The position numbers and the translations under genes were made by a program. The notes beneath the pieces are model-generated. The model did not search any database. It had not been told where the DNA came from and saw nothing but the letters and a program-made list of their open reading frames with translations. From CADEEN01 sp963740395 (GTDB lineage: Bacteria; Pseudomonadota; Gammaproteobacteria; Burkholderiales; Burkholderiaceae_C), in NCBI GenBank assembly GCA_963740395.1, contig CAVUEP010000094.1, forward strand, positions 48,611 through 112,610: a stretch of DNA of 64,000 nt, written 5' to 3'. This document shows, in pieces, positions 18,302 to 29,108 of this stretch; position 1 is the stretch's first letter; the number at the start of each line of letters is the position of its first letter.

Positions 18302-21037
18302 ATGCTGATGCGCTCCCTGGTTCTCGCGACCCTGGCCTTCGCCGCGGCAATGCCGTCAGCTGCCGCGCTGCCGCGCACCGGCGCCTGTGACGCCGCGCAC
18401 GAGACGCTGTTGCGTGCAGCGGCGCCCCTGCCCACCGCATTTGCGCAGGCGCAGGCGATCTGGCTCGACGCGCGCTCATTGCGTTGGGGCGGCGTGACGG
18501 ACGGCGCCCACTTCAGGCTGGTGCATTCGCGCGGCGCGGCGCTGCGCCTCGAGCCAGGGACGATCGTTGGCGGCGCCGACGCGACGCTGACGCTGGAGAT
18601 CGTCGCCGCGCCGGCAGCCACCGAGGCGGGCAAGCGCTTCAGCCATGTCGGCCCAGGTGTCACGCTGGCGCTGCGCGCCGCCGATCGGCCGCGCCTGCCG
18701 CGCCTGCTGCGCGGCCAACTCATGCTGGTGCAAGTCGACGAGCGCGGCCGCGTGATACGGGCCACGGCGGTGCAGCAGGCCGGCGCGCTCGACGCGCTCT
18801 ACGCCGCCGCCGAGGCGCTGACTGACCTGGGCGCGAGCGTGAGGCCCGGCCGGACCGAGTTCAAGCTGTGGGCGCCCACCGCTCAAGACGTGGCCCTGTG
18901 TGTCTATGCGCGCGGTGATGCGCCGGCGCGTCAGGTGCGGGCCATGCAGCGCGATCCGCGCACCGGCGTCTGGCGCGCGCAGCAGCGGGCCGACCTGTCG
19001 GGGCAGTACTACGCTTACCTGGTCGACGTCTTCGTGCGCGGGCGCGGCATGGTGCGCAATCTCGTCACGGACCCCTACTCGATCTCGGTCGGAAAGGATT
19101 CTCGGCGCAGCACCATCGCAGACCTGAACGCCGCTGCGCTGAAGCCCGCCGGCTGGGGCGCCACGCCACGACCCGATCGTGTGGTCGCCGCCACCGACAT
19201 GGTGGTCTATGAACTGCATGTGCGCGACTTCTCGGTCGGCGACTCGACGGTCAGCCCCGCGCTGCGCGGCAAGTACGGCGCCTTCTCCGAGCGCGACAGC
19301 CAGGGCATGCAGCACCTGCAGCGGCTGGCCGACGCCGGCGTGACCGACGTGCACCTGTTGCCGGTGTTCGACATTGCCAGCGTGCCCGAGCAGGGCTGCA
19401 CCACGCCGACGGTGCCGGCTGCCGCGCCCGACAGCGAGGCGCAGCAGGCCGCGGTGATGGCCGGCGCGGCTGGCGACTGCTTCAACTGGGGTTACGACCC
19501 GTGGCACTTCACGGTGCCCGAAGGCAGCTTTGCCAGCGACGCCGCCGACGGCGCGGTGCGCGTGCGCGAGTTCCGTGCCATGGTCCAGGCGTTGCACCGA
19601 ACCGGTCTGCGCGTGGGCATGGACATGGTCTACAACCACACCACGGCCTCGGGCCAGCACCCGAAGTCGGTGCTCGACCGCATCGTCCCGGGCTACTACC
19701 ACCGGCTCGACGCCAAGGGCGAGGTTGAGCGCAGCACCTGCTGCGACAACACCGCCACCGAGCACCGCATGATGGCCAAGCTCATGGTCGACTCGGCCGT
19801 GGTCTGGGCACGCGACTACCGGATCGACTCGATGCGCTTTGACCTGATGGGTCACCAGCCGCGCGAAGCGATGGAGCGATTGCAGCGCGCGGTCAATGCC
19901 GCCGCCGGCCGCCCCATCCACCTGCTGGGCGAGGGCTGGAACTTCGGCGAAGTCGAGCATGGCAAGCGCTTCGTGCAGGCCTCGCAGCTCGCGCTTGGCG
20001 GTAGCGGCATCGCCACCTTCAGCGACCGCGGGCGCGACGCCGCGCGCGGCAGCGGCTGGGGCAGCGCCGAAGAGGTACGGCGCGCGCAGGGCTACCTCAA
20101 CGGCCTGCATTACGACCGCAATGCGCATGCCGCGCCGAGCACCGAGCAGGAGCTGGCGCGCGCGGCCGACATGGTGCGCGTCGGCCTGGCCGGGACCTTG
20201 CGGGACTACGAGATGACAACGGCCCGTGGCGAGCGCCGACGGCTCGACCGCATCGACTACAACGGCCAGCCCGCGGGCTACGCGAGCCAGCCCGGCGAGG
20301 TCGTCAACTACGTCGAGAACCACGACAACCAGACCCTGTTCGACATCAACGTCGTCAAACTGCCGGTCGGGACCGCGCGCGAGGACCGCGCACGCGTGCA
20401 GGTGCTGGGCAACGCCATCGTCGCCTTCAGCCAGGGCATCGCCTATTTCCACGCCGGGCAGGAGATCCTGCGCAGCAAGTCACTCGACCGCAACAGCTAC
20501 GACTCCGGGGACTGGTTCAACCGCGTCGACTGGAGCCTGCAGGAGAACTTCTTCGGCAGCGGGTTGCCACCGGCCAGTGACAACCGCGAGCATTGGCCGC
20601 TGATGAAACCGCTGCTGGCCGACGCCACGATCAAGCCCGCGGCCGCCGACATCCGCTTCGCCCGCGACGCGTTCCTCGACCTGCTGCGCATTCGCGCAAG
20701 CTCGTCGCTGTTTCGCCTGCGCACGGCCGATGAGGTGAGGCAGCGCCTCAGCTTCCCGAATACCGGCCCGGCCCAGGTGCCGACGGTGCTGGCCGGGCGT
20801 CTGCGGGGTGACGGCCTGGCCGGCGCGCGCTTCAAGGAGTTGCTCTATCTGATCAACGTCGACAAGTCCGCGCAGACGCTGACGATCGACGAGCTCAAGG
20901 GCAGGCCGTTCCGGCTTCATCCCGTGCATGTGGCGCCGACCGCGGCGGATCAGCGCACGGCTTCGGCCAGCGTCGATGCCGCGCGTGGCGCGTTCACGGT
21001 GCCCGCGCGCACGGCGGTCGTGTTCGTCGTCGAGTGA
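18302..21037 (+). CDS. pulA: Secreted pullulanase (type I, GH13)
   Basis: Hydrolyses alpha-1,6 bonds of pullulan and branched starch outside the cytoplasm. A signal peptide covers about residues 1-23 (LVLATLAFAAAMPSAAAL). N-terminal beta domains are followed by a CBM48-like module (about 185-290, TEFKLWAPTAQDVALCVYA) and the barrel. Diagnostic motifs are FNWGYDP (pullulanase signature), DMVYNHT (I), SMRFDLMGHQ (II), LLGEGWNFG (III) and VENHDNQT (IV). The 911 residues fit pullulanase-type alpha-1,6-glucosidases. It is transcribed away from the secreted amylase. A second in-frame ATG lies two codons in. The frame is intact. Confidence 0.93.
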   Translation: MLMRSLVLATLAFAAAMPSAAALPRTGACDAAHETLLRAAAPLPTAFAQAQAIWLDARSLRWGGVTDGAHFRLVHSRGAALRLEPGTIVGGADATLTLEIVAAPAATEAGKRFSHVGPGVTLALRAADRPRLPRLLRGQLMLVQVDERGRVIRATAVQQAGALDALYAAAEALTDLGASVRPGRTEFKLWAPTAQDVALCVYARGDAPARQVRAMQRDPRTGVWRAQQRADLSGQYYAYLVDVFVRGRGMVRNLVTDPYSISVGKDSRRSTIADLNAAALKPAGWGATPRPDRVVAATDMVVYELHVRDFSVGDSTVSPALRGKYGAFSERDSQGMQHLQRLADAGVTDVHLLPVFDIASVPEQGCTTPTVPAAAPDSEAQQAAVMAGAAGDCFNWGYDPWHFTVPEGSFASDAADGAVRVREFRAMVQALHRTGLRVGMDMVYNHTTASGQHPKSVLDRIVPGYYHRLDAKGEVERSTCCDNTATEHRMMAKLMVDSAVVWARDYRIDSMRFDLMGHQPREAMERLQRAVNAAAGRPIHLLGEGWNFGEVEHGKRFVQASQLALGGSGIATFSDRGRDAARGSGWGSAEEVRRAQGYLNGLHYDRNAHAAPSTEQELARAADMVRVGLAGTLRDYEMTTARGERRRLDRIDYNGQPAGYASQPGEVVNYVENHDNQTLFDINVVKLPVGTAREDRARVQVLGNAIVAFSQGIAYFHAGQEILRSKSLDRNSYDSGDWFNRVDWSLQENFFGSGLPPASDNREHWPLMKPLLADATIKPAAADIRFARDAFLDLLRIRASSSLFRLRTADEVRQRLSFPNTGPAQVPTVLAGRLRGDGLAGARFKELLYLINVDKSAQTLTIDELKGRPFRLHPVHVAPTAADQRTASASVDAARGAFTVPARTAVVFVVE

Positions 21038-21100
21038 GTTGGGTGAGACGTCGCAGGTCCACTGTCGCGTGCCGCGCTCGCCGCCGTGCCGTCGCGTCGA

Positions 21101-21733
21101 TCAGCGCGAGCGACCGAGGTTCATCGTCCAGTAGGTGCGGTACGTCGTCGCCTGGGTACCCGGGACGCAAGCCACCCCGATGTCGGCGAAACCGGCGTTC
21201 ATGATGTTCGCGCAGTGGCCGTCGCTGCCCATCCAGGCGTCGACCACGGAAATGATGTTGCCTTGGCCGGCGGCGATGTTCTCGCCGTACGAGGCCCAGT
21301 TGTAGCCGGCAGCGGTCATGCGCTGGCCCGCGTTGCTGCCGTTCGAACCGGCGTGAGCGAAGAAGTTGTGGGCGACCATGTCCAGCGAATGGCCGTCCGC
21401 GGCCTGGGTCAGCGCCAGATTCCACGTCAGCCCCGCGGCGGGCGCAAACGCGCCGCGGCTGCCGCAGCTGGCGCCCGCGGCACGGTACTGGTTGACTCGG
21501 GCCAGCATGGCCGCCGTGAAGTCCGGCAGGTTGCAGGTGCCGGTCGAATTCTGGTTGCCGCCCGGCGCGGGTGGCGCCGGCGCGGGTACAGCTGGGGCGG
21601 AGGAGGTTGCGGGGGCCGCTGGGGCGGCGTCACCCCCGCCTCCGCAGGCCGCCAGCAATGCGGCGCTGATGATCGCGGCAAGCCGCCATGCGCTCGCGCG
21701 GCGTGGGTCGTCGGGTCGTGGCGTGGGGGTCAC
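21101..21733 (-). CDS. CAP-domain (SCP/PR1-like) lipoprotein
   Basis: Secreted CAP-superfamily protein of unknown substrate. A lipobox LLAACG is followed by a Gly- then Pro/Ala-rich linker. The CAP fold begins around AAMLARVNQYRAAGASCG and contains LTQAADGHSLDMVAHNFFAHAG, ASYGENIAAGQG and VDAWMGSDGHCANIMN, which hold the family His/Glu residues. The GTG at 21733 gives a compact lipoprotein signal and 210 residues; the frame is open to 21814. It is convergent with pulA, 63 bases apart. A role in envelope or carbohydrate binding would be a guess. Confidence 0.82.
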   Translation of the reverse strand: MTPTPRPDDPRRASAWRLAAIISAALLAACGGGGDAAPAAPATSSAPAVPAPAPPAPGGNQNSTGTCNLPDFTAAMLARVNQYRAAGASCGSRGAFAPAAGLTWNLALTQAADGHSLDMVAHNFFAHAGSNGSNAGQRMTAAGYNWASYGENIAAGQGNIISVVDAWMGSDGHCANIMNAGFADIGVACVPGTQATTYRTYWTMNLGRSR

Positions 21734-21916
21734 GCGGCGAGCGTAGCCAGTCGCAGTGCTGTGGCAGGTAAACAGCGGTAAGCGGGCCACGCGACGGCGC
21801 CCTCGGCGTGTCATGCGTCACGATCTCAATCGGCGGGTGTGGTGCGCCAGGCGATGCTGCCAATGGCAACGCGCAGCGCCGCGGTCGGGCCGCGCGCGCC
21901 GCACTGCGGCCGACAA

Positions 21917-22495
21917 TCAGCCGGACACGCTCACGCCGATCAAGGGCCGGTGCGCGAGGAAGGCAAATGCCGCCCAGGCCACGGCGCCGACCACGACCGT
22001 GATCGCCGTGCGCGCGCCCGAACTCGCAGCGCGCGTCGCGCCGGCGGCGCGGTCACGCGCCTTCGCCGCGCGAAAGTCGAACACGGCCCAGACCAGGAAG
22101 CTGCCGAACAGCAGCAGGTCGGCCAGGGTGTTGTTGGCCAGCAGGTGCGCCAGGGCCCAGGCCTTGACGCCCAGCACCATCGGGTGCTGCAGCCGGGCCT
22201 TGATGGCGTTGCCCGGCACATAGGCCGCAGCGAGAAAGACAAACGAGATCAGCATCAGCAGCGCCGCGGGATGGCGCAGCCATCCCGGCGAGGGCCACAG
22301 CACGACGGGCTGCTGACGCGCGATGCCGTAGCCCCAGACGATGAGACCGAAACCGATGAGCGATGCCAGCGTATACAGGCCCTTCCAGGCCCCGGGGCCG
22401 ATGCGCGCGATCTGTGCGCTGCGAAAGTCCTCGGCGACGATGCGCACCGAATGCACGCCGAGGAACAGCAGCAAGCCGACGATCAACAAGGTCAT
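21917..22495 (-). CDS. NnrU-family integral membrane protein
   Basis: A 192-residue protein with about five or six hydrophobic segments. It has the NnrU-type pattern GVHSVRI near the N-terminus and LQHPMVLGVKAWALAHLLANN in the middle, the latter shared with isoprenylcysteine-methyltransferase-like membrane proteins. NnrU was named from denitrification clusters, but no nitrogen-oxide genes are near, so its role here is unknown. It is divergent from mraZ. No frame defects. Confidence 0.82.
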   Translation of the reverse strand: MTLLIVGLLLFLGVHSVRIVAEDFRSAQIARIGPGAWKGLYTLASLIGFGLIVWGYGIARQQPVVLWPSPGWLRHPAALLMLISFVFLAAAYVPGNAIKARLQHPMVLGVKAWALAHLLANNTLADLLLFGSFLVWAVFDFRAAKARDRAAGATRAASSGARTAITVVVGAVAWAAFAFLAHRPLIGVSVSG

Positions 22496-22734
22496 GGGAC
22501 GGTCTCCGGAGCCAGATGAGGGCTGGATTCTCGCCGCGTGCCACTTCCCGGATCGTCAGAGAGCGTTGCCCGGATGCACGTCTCCAGGAATGCCCTAGGT
22601 TCCGGGGCTGACCTGAAGGAACACTTTGGATATCTCACCCATGTCTTTGTTTTTGAACGCTTTACAGATTCGAAAAACTGGCTGAGAAGGTGTTTGTAAG
22701 TGCTTGATTTGATTGATTTTTTCACGAATTCGGA
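22496..22734. other. AT-richer spacer upstream of the division cluster
   Basis: There is no gene on either strand in this spacer between the divergent nnrU-like gene and the mraZ promoter. The right half (about 22620-22730) is much more AT-rich than the rest of the host sequence, with T- and A-runs around 22650 and 22715. I see no tRNA, no clear terminator and no second convincing promoter. Confidence 0.6.
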
Positions 22735-22763
22735 TTGACCGCCCTCAAGCCCTCCGTTAAAGT
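22735..22763 (+). promoter_or_regulatory. Promoter of mraZ and the division/cell-wall cluster
   Basis: TTGACC (22735-22740) and TAAAGT (22758-22763) are separated by exactly 17 bases. The predicted start of transcription is around 22770, so the leader is short. It fits the position of the mra promoter known from other proteobacteria. Confidence 0.65.
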
Positions 22764-22787
22764 GGGGAAAAGTGCAGGTTAGTGGGG
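22763..22787 (+). promoter_or_regulatory. MraZ-box direct repeats overlapping the mra promoter
   Basis: TGGGG occurs at 22763-22767 and 22783-22787, with a degenerate TGCAG at 22773-22777. The units therefore recur with a 10-bp period and start on the last base of the -10. MraZ is known to bind TGGGN repeats with 5-bp spacers upstream of its own gene, so these are probable autoregulatory sites. Confidence 0.65.
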
Positions 22788-22804
22788 CGGCGGTGGCGGA
22801 ATTC

Positions 22805-23233
22805 GTGTTTCAGGGTGGGGCGGGCCTGTTCCTTGACGGCAAGGGGCGCATGACTGTGCCTGCGCGCCACCGCGAGATTCTGAAGGCTGTGGCCGACGAC
22901 CGCCTGACAGTCACGAAGCACCCCAAGCGCTGCCTGCTGATCTTTCCGCGCCCGGCCTGGGAAGCCTTCCGGAGCAAGCTGCTGAGCCTGCCGATGTCGG
23001 CCGAGGACTGGCGCCGCGTCTTCCTCGGCAGTGCGATGGACGTCGATATCGATGCGTCCTCGCGCGTGCTGATCGCGCCGGAGTTGCGCGAATGGGCCGG
23101 GCTCGAGCGCGACGTGCTGCTCGTGGGCATGGGCTCGCGCTTCGAGCTCTGGGACAAGGTGCGTCATGACGCCCATGAGGCGACCGTGCTGGCCGCCGGC
23201 ATGCCCGATGTGTTGCGTGACCACGTGATGTGA
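22805..23233 (+). CDS. mraZ: Transcriptional regulator MraZ
   Basis: AbrB-like DNA-binding protein that regulates the dcw cluster. The frame is open from a GTG at 22772. The GTG at 22805 was chosen because the protein then begins V(M)FQGGAGLFLDGKGRM, aligning with the family start, and upstream GTGs lie inside the MraZ boxes. It has 142 residues with two SpoVT/AbrB-like repeats; the conserved DGKGRMTVPARHR block is intact. rsmH starts 7 bases later. Confidence 0.9.
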   Translation: MFQGGAGLFLDGKGRMTVPARHREILKAVADDRLTVTKHPKRCLLIFPRPAWEAFRSKLLSLPMSAEDWRRVFLGSAMDVDIDASSRVLIAPELREWAGLERDVLLVGMGSRFELWDKVRHDAHEATVLAAGMPDVLRDHVM

Positions 23234-23240
23234 GGACGGC

Positions 23241-24182
23241 GTGAGCGCAGCGCCATGGCCGCACCGCACCGTCCTGCTCCACGAAGCGATCGACTCGCTG
23301 GTGACGGGCCCGTCGGGCACCTACGTCGACGGCACGTTCGGCCGAGGCGGCCATGCGCGCCTGCTGTTGCAACGTCTGGCGCCCACGGGCCGGCTGGTGG
23401 CGCTGGACCGCGACCCGGAGGCCGTGGCCGCAGCCGGCGCGGCCGACTTGGGCATCGACGACCCGCGCTTCTCGATCCATCACGCGAACTTCAACGAGCT
23501 GACGCAGGTGCTGGCAGCCCTGGGCATCCGCGCGGTCGACGGCATCCTGCTCGACCTGGGCGTCAGTTCGCCGCAGATCGACAACCCGGCGCGCGGCTTC
23601 AGCTTCCGTTTCGACGGCCCGCTGGACATGCGCATGGATCCGACCCGCGGCGAGAGTGCGGCGGACTTTCTGGCCCGCGCCGATGAGCGCCACATTGCCG
23701 AGGTGATACGCGACTATGGGGAAGAACGGTTTGCTGTATCGATTGCAAAGGCGCTTGTTGCTCGGCGCGAAGGCGGGCACCCTGTTCGAACCACAGCGGA
23801 ACTTTCCCAGCTCGTGGCTCGTTCGGTGCGCACCCGCGAAGCGGGCCAGGATCCTGCAACGCGCACGTTTCAGGCTCTACGGATTTTCGTCAACGCCGAG
23901 CTTGAAGCCCTTGAGCAGGGCCTGAGCGCGGCCCTCGAACTCCTCAAGCCCCAAGGACGCCTGGTCGTGATCGCGTTCCACTCGCTCGAGGATCGCATCG
24001 TCAAGACCTTCATCGCGCGCGAAAGCAAGAGCGTGTTCGATCGTCGCGCACCGTTCGCCGAGCCCAAGCCGGTGCGCCTGAACGCGATCGACCGCATCAA
24101 GCCCAGCGCGGCCGAAATCGCCGCCAACCCGCGCAGCCGCTCGGCGATCCTGCGCGTGGCCGAGAGAACGGCGGTCTCGTGA
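23241..24182 (+). CDS. rsmH: 16S rRNA (cytosine1402-N4)-methyltransferase RsmH
   Basis: SAM-dependent methyltransferase (MraW) acting on C1402 of 16S rRNA. It starts at a GTG (MSAAPWPHRTVLLHEAIDSL) and has 313 residues. The SAM-binding DGTFGRGGHA, the DLGVSSPQ block and IAFHSLEDRIVK are typical. Its stop overlaps the ftsL start (GTGA). Second gene of the cluster. Confidence 0.95.
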   Translation: MSAAPWPHRTVLLHEAIDSLVTGPSGTYVDGTFGRGGHARLLLQRLAPTGRLVALDRDPEAVAAAGAADLGIDDPRFSIHHANFNELTQVLAALGIRAVDGILLDLGVSSPQIDNPARGFSFRFDGPLDMRMDPTRGESAADFLARADERHIAEVIRDYGEERFAVSIAKALVARREGGHPVRTTAELSQLVARSVRTREAGQDPATRTFQALRIFVNAELEALEQGLSAALELLKPQGRLVVIAFHSLEDRIVKTFIARESKSVFDRRAPFAEPKPVRLNAIDRIKPSAAEIAANPRSRSAILRVAERTAVS

Positions 24183-24463
24183 CTAGGGTCAACCTCCTGC
24201 TGGCCCTCGTGCTGCTGATCAGCAGCCTGTACCTGGTGCGCACGGCCTACGACTCGCGCCGCCTGTTTGCCGAACTCGACAAGGCCAAGAACGAGGCGGC
24301 GCGCCTGGACACGGAGTCCAAGCGCCTCGAAGCCGAGCGCGAGGCCCAGGCGACGAGCCTGCGCGTCGAACGCACCGCGCGCGAGAAGCTGGCGATGCGC
24401 ACGGCCACGCCGGCGGTCACGGTGTACGTCCAGGATGGCGCGGCCTCAGGGGTCACGCCATGA
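24179..24463 (+). CDS. ftsL: Cell division protein FtsL
   Basis: Small bitopic divisome protein of 94 residues. It has a short cytoplasmic start, one transmembrane segment (about 5-20, LLLALVLLISSLYLV) and a periplasmic coiled coil with heptad-like spacing (about 28-65). It normally forms FtsQLB with FtsQ and FtsB. It starts at a GTG that overlaps the rsmH stop, and its stop overlaps the ftsI ATG. Identification rests on position, size and architecture as much as on sequence. Confidence 0.88.
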   Translation: MTRVNLLLALVLLISSLYLVRTAYDSRRLFAELDKAKNEAARLDTESKRLEAEREAQATSLRVERTAREKLAMRTATPAVTVYVQDGAASGVTP

Positions 24464-26220
24464 TGGGTCGGCGCAAGTCGGGTGCCATCGGGCGCAGCGT
24501 GAGCTACTCGTCGAGCCCGCTGCTGGCCTCGAAGACGCCGCCCTGGCGCAGCAAGCTGCTGGTCGTGCTGGTTGGCCTGGGCTCGTGCGTGCTGATCGGC
24601 CGCGCGCTGACGATCCAGGTCGTCAACAAGCAGTTCTACCTCGACCAGGGCGAGAAGCGCTACGCCCATGAGCTCGAGTTGCCGGCCCTGCGCGGACGCA
24701 TCACCGACCGCAACGGCTCGCTGCTGGCCACCTCGGTGTCGGTACCGTCGATCTGGGCCATCCCGAAGGACGTGCAGGCCACGCGCGAGCAGAAGCGCGC
24801 GCTGGCCAAACTGCTGGGCGTGCCGGCGGCCGAACTCGAGCGCAAGCTCGGTGACGCGAATGGCCGCTTCACCTGGCTCAAGCGCCAGGCCGACGAGGCG
24901 GTGTGGCTGCAGGTCAAGGCGCTGGGCATCAAGGGCGTCTACCAAACCGCCGAGTACCGCCGCAAGTACCCCGAGGGCGAGTCGGCGGCGCATCTGGTGG
25001 GCTTCACGGACGTCGAGGACCGCGGCCAGGAGGGCATCGAGCTCGCATTCCAGACCGAGTTGCAGGGGCGCGACGGCTCGCGCATGGTCGTCAAGGACCG
25101 CCTGGGCCGCGTGGTCGAGGACATCGGTGACAAGGTCGACCCCAGCCACGGTCGCGACATCCAGCTCGCCGTCGACGCCAAGGTGCAGTTCTTCGCCTAC
25201 CAGCGAGTCCGCGACGCTGTGCTCGCGCACAAGGCAAAGGCCGGCAGCGTGGTGGTGCTCGACGTGCAGACAGGCGAGGTGCTGGCACTGGCCAACTACC
25301 CGAGCTTCAACCCGGCCGAACGGCGCAACCTCAGCGGCGCCCAACTGCGCAACCGGGCCCTGACCGACACCTTCGAGCCCGGCTCGACGATGAAGCCCTT
25401 CATCGCCGCCTGGGCCATCGAGAGTGGTCGCGTCACGCCCACGACCGCGATCCAGACCGCACCCGGCACGATCACCGTCACCGGCAAGACCATCCGCGAC
25501 GCCCATCCGCATGGCGTGCTCAGCGTGGCCGAAGTGATCCAGAAGTCGAGCAACGTCGGCACCGTCAAGATGGCGATGCAGATGCAGCCGCAGGAGATGT
25601 GGGAGCTGTATGCCCACCTCGGCTTCGGGCAGAAGCCGCAGCTGCAGTTTCCCGGCACCGTGACCGGGCGCCTGCGGCCATACAAGTCGTGGCGACCGAT
25701 CGAGCAGGCGACGATGAGCTACGGCTACGGCCTCTCAACCAGCCTGTACCAGTTGGCCCATGCCTACACCGTGTTTGCGCGCGACGGCGAGGTGGTGCCG
25801 ATGTCGATGCTGGGGCAGTCCGCGCCGCAGGCCGGCTACCGCGTGCTCAGGCCCGAGACCGCGCGCGCCGTGCGCGAGATGCTGCACCTGGCCGCGGGCC
25901 CGGGTGGCACCGCACCCAAGGCGCAGACCATCGGCTACTCGGTCGGCGGCAAGACCGGCACCGCACACAAGCAGATCGGCAAGGAGTACGCGGCCGACAA
26001 GTACCGTGCCTGGTTCGTCGGCGTCGCGCCGATCAGCGCGCCGCGCATCGTCGTTGCCGTGATGGTCGACGAGCCCAACAACGGTGTCTATTACGGTGGC
26101 GACGTGGCCGCACCTGTGTTCAGCCAGGTCGTGCAGCAAACGCTGCGCATGCTCGGCGTGGCACCCGATCTGGACGTGAAGCAGCAGATCGTCACGACCG
26201 CCGTGCAGGAAAGCTTCTGA
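24460..26220 (+). CDS. ftsI: Peptidoglycan transpeptidase FtsI (PBP3)
   Basis: Septal class B penicillin-binding protein that cross-links peptidoglycan with FtsW. It has a cytoplasmic tail, one transmembrane segment (about 33-52), a pedestal domain and a transpeptidase domain. The active-site motifs are S309-T-M-K312, S363-S-N365 and K498-T-G500. It has 586 residues, normal for the family. ATGA overlap with ftsL at the start; murE begins 2 bases after the stop. The frame is intact. Confidence 0.95.
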   Translation: MMGRRKSGAIGRSVSYSSSPLLASKTPPWRSKLLVVLVGLGSCVLIGRALTIQVVNKQFYLDQGEKRYAHELELPALRGRITDRNGSLLATSVSVPSIWAIPKDVQATREQKRALAKLLGVPAAELERKLGDANGRFTWLKRQADEAVWLQVKALGIKGVYQTAEYRRKYPEGESAAHLVGFTDVEDRGQEGIELAFQTELQGRDGSRMVVKDRLGRVVEDIGDKVDPSHGRDIQLAVDAKVQFFAYQRVRDAVLAHKAKAGSVVVLDVQTGEVLALANYPSFNPAERRNLSGAQLRNRALTDTFEPGSTMKPFIAAWAIESGRVTPTTAIQTAPGTITVTGKTIRDAHPHGVLSVAEVIQKSSNVGTVKMAMQMQPQEMWELYAHLGFGQKPQLQFPGTVTGRLRPYKSWRPIEQATMSYGYGLSTSLYQLAHAYTVFARDGEVVPMSMLGQSAPQAGYRVLRPETARAVREMLHLAAGPGGTAPKAQTIGYSVGGKTGTAHKQIGKEYAADKYRAWFVGVAPISAPRIVVAVMVDEPNNGVYYGGDVAAPVFSQVVQQTLRMLGVAPDLDVKQQIVTTAVQESF

Positions 26221-26222
26221 CC

Positions 26223-27721
<1,499 letters not shown>

Positions 27722-27725
<4 letters not shown>

Positions 27726-29104
27726 TGACGCTGGCCCAAGCGCACCGCCTGCTGCCGGGCTCGACCCTGGTCGGCGCCGGCGCCACCCGTGTCGAGCGCG
27801 TGCACAGCGACACCCGCACGCTGCGCCCGGGCGATCTGTTCGTGGCCCTGAAGGGCGAGCGCTTCGACGCTCACGACCTGCTCGGCCAGGCCAAGGCCCA
27901 GGGCGCAGTGGCCGCGCTGGCGCAGCGCGGGCTGCTGGAAGCGGGGCTGCCCGGGCTGCAGGTTGCGGACACCACGCGCGCCTTGGGCGAGCTCGCCACC
28001 GCCTGGCGCTCGCAGTTCGAGCTGCCGCTGATCGCGGTCAGCGGCAGCAACGGCAAGACCACGGTGACGCAGATGATCGCGTCGATCCTGCGTGCCTGGC
28101 ATGGCGCGGGCGCGCTGGCCACCGAGGGCAACTACAACAACCACATCGGCCTGCCGCTGACGCTGTTGCGCCTGCGCCAGGACCAGGCCTGCTGGCACCG
28201 CGCGGCAGTGGTCGAGCTCGGCATGAACCATGTCGGCGAGATCGCGCTGCTGGCGCGCATGGCACAGCCGACCATCGCGCTCGTGAACAACGCGCAGCGC
28301 GAGCACCAGGAATTCATGGCCAGCGTCGAAGCCGTCGCGCGCGAGAACGGTGCCGTGATCGAAGCCCTGGGTCCGGCCGGCACCGCGGTCTACCCGGCCG
28401 ACGACGCCCACGCGCCGTTGTGGCACGGGCTGGCCGGCACGCGGCCGCAACTCACGTTCGCGCTGCAGGGCGCGGCCGACATCACGACCGATGCGCTGTG
28501 GGTCGCCGACGATGCCCATTCACATTGGGCCCTGGTGCTGCACACCCCCGCGGGCTCGGTCTCGGTGGCACTGCGCCTGGCCGGCCTGCACAACGTCAGG
28601 AACGCGCTCGCGGCAGCTGCCTGCGCGCTGGCCGCGGGCGCCGCGCTCGACGCCGTCAAGCGTGGCCTCGAGGCCTTCGAGCCGGTCAAGGGCCGCTCGC
28701 AGATGAAGGCGGCCACGCTGCACGGCGCGCGCGTGGCCTTGGTCGACGACAGCTACAACGCCAACCCCGACTCGGTGCGCGCGGCCATCGACGTGCTGGC
28801 GGCGATGCCGTCGCCGCGGCTGCTGCTGCTGGGCGACATGGGCGAGGTCGGCGACCGCGGCCCGGCCTTCCATGCCGAGGTCGGCACCTATGCGCGTGAG
28901 CGCGGTATCGAGCATCTCTGGTGCGCCGGTGTCCAGAGCGCAGCCGCAGCCCAGGCGTTCGGCAGCGGGGCGCGGCACTTCGAGTCCGTGCCGGCGTTGG
29001 TCGCGGCCCGCGCCGGCCTGCCGGCTGCGGTCTCGGCATTGGTCAAGGGCTCGCGCTTCATGGCCATGGAACGCGTGGTCCAGGCGCTGCAGGAAGGCAA
29101 ATAA
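27722..29104 (+). CDS. murF: UDP-MurNAc-tripeptide:D-Ala-D-Ala ligase MurF
   Basis: Cytoplasmic Mur ligase that adds D-Ala-D-Ala to make UDP-MurNAc-pentapeptide. The N-terminal domain has SDTRTLRPGDLFVALKG. The ATP site is AVSGSNGKTTV, and the central and C-terminal domains include LVDDSYNANPDSV. It has 460 residues. The start overlaps the murE stop; a second ATG immediately follows. Four bases separate it from mraY. Confidence 0.95.
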
Positions 29105-29108
29105 GAAC

